Below the pieces are notes generated by a model, which saw only the letters and a program-made list of their open reading frames with translations, ran no database searches and was not told the DNA's origin. DNA of 46,958 nucleotides from Phoronis australis (taxonomy: Eukaryota > Phoronida > Phoronidae). Shown piece by piece: positions 46,758 to 46,958 of this stretch (the stretch's first letter is position 1; each line of letters starts with the position of its first letter). The stretch is from positions 1 through 46,958 of the forward strand of contig NMRA01001139.1 of NCBI GenBank assembly GCA_002633005.1. The letters are read 5' to 3'. The translations under genes were made by a program, and so were the position numbers.

Positions 46758-46958
46758 TTAACTAGAGGTTTTGCGAGTTTTATCGTCTCAGTGAATCCGT
46801 TATGCATTGGACAAAGATAAAGAACAATGTCAACAGCATAGTAGTAGATTTTACTGTTACTACTAACAACGATAATAATGAAATTACTGATCATTTCAGG
46901 TTTCATTCTGAATAAAAGCAGTGACGGATCGAGAGAGAGCAAACGGGGTCATTCCCCA

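Overview
The window is eukaryotic, AT-rich, intron-rich draft genomic DNA with an 801-base assembly gap (36024-36824). It carries ankyrin, ZU5-like and death-effector (DED) coding exons, several diverged repeats and small inverted-repeat elements. This suggests a marine invertebrate, most likely of deuterostome grade (hemichordate, cephalochordate or echinoderm), where large families of death-fold signalling genes occur. The species assignment is inference.

The main content is one plus-strand gene whose coding exons I could chain by splice sites and reading phase: 4825-4890, 5023-5118, 5670-5768, 6335-6433, 6960-7061, 12800-12856, 14704-14830, 19579-19692, 20088-20914, 21866-21920, 25119-25224 and 29451-29626. 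It may continue to a microexon at 31389-31405 or directly to 35275-35444. Every junction in the twelve-exon chain keeps the frame. The predicted protein (about 641 residues to 29626) has a short N-terminal leader, about 4.5 ankyrin repeats (one per exon), a basic linker, a ZU5-like beta domain, a second Cys-rich beta segment (possibly UPA-like), a Ser/Thr-rich hinge, a DED and a charged helix. This is an intracellular recognition-plus-adaptor layout. It parallels ZU5-UPA-death-domain proteins (UNC5, PIDD, ankyrins), but with a DED as output.

The most striking observation is that exons 3 and 4 are a tandem duplication that includes flanking intron. Their 99-base coding parts differ at nine bases. 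All nine change amino acids, and they fall in eight codons. These codons map to ankyrin positions 1-5, 13, 14 and 33, the target-contact surface of ankyrin repeats. Exon 3 also carries a duplicated splice donor that could add seven residues in frame at the same loop. This looks like a diversifying recognition module.

Downstream (37849-40388, minus strand) three phase-compatible exons form the 3' end of an unrecognised gene, which has one in-frame stop in its largest exon. At 45740-46757 (minus) lies a two-exon, disrupted gene fragment with one nonsense codon and one frameshift. The remaining sequence is introns and intergenic DNA. It holds a roughly 400-bp foldback element (15292-15690), a 71-bp element with perfect 13-bp terminal inverted repeats and a 5-bp target duplication (39040-39120), a 58-bp minisatellite (about 30958-31130), a dispersed repeat pair (about 10507-10800 and 33209-33485), diverged tandem repeats (26087-27180) and others. 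I found no convincing rRNA, tRNA or CRISPR.
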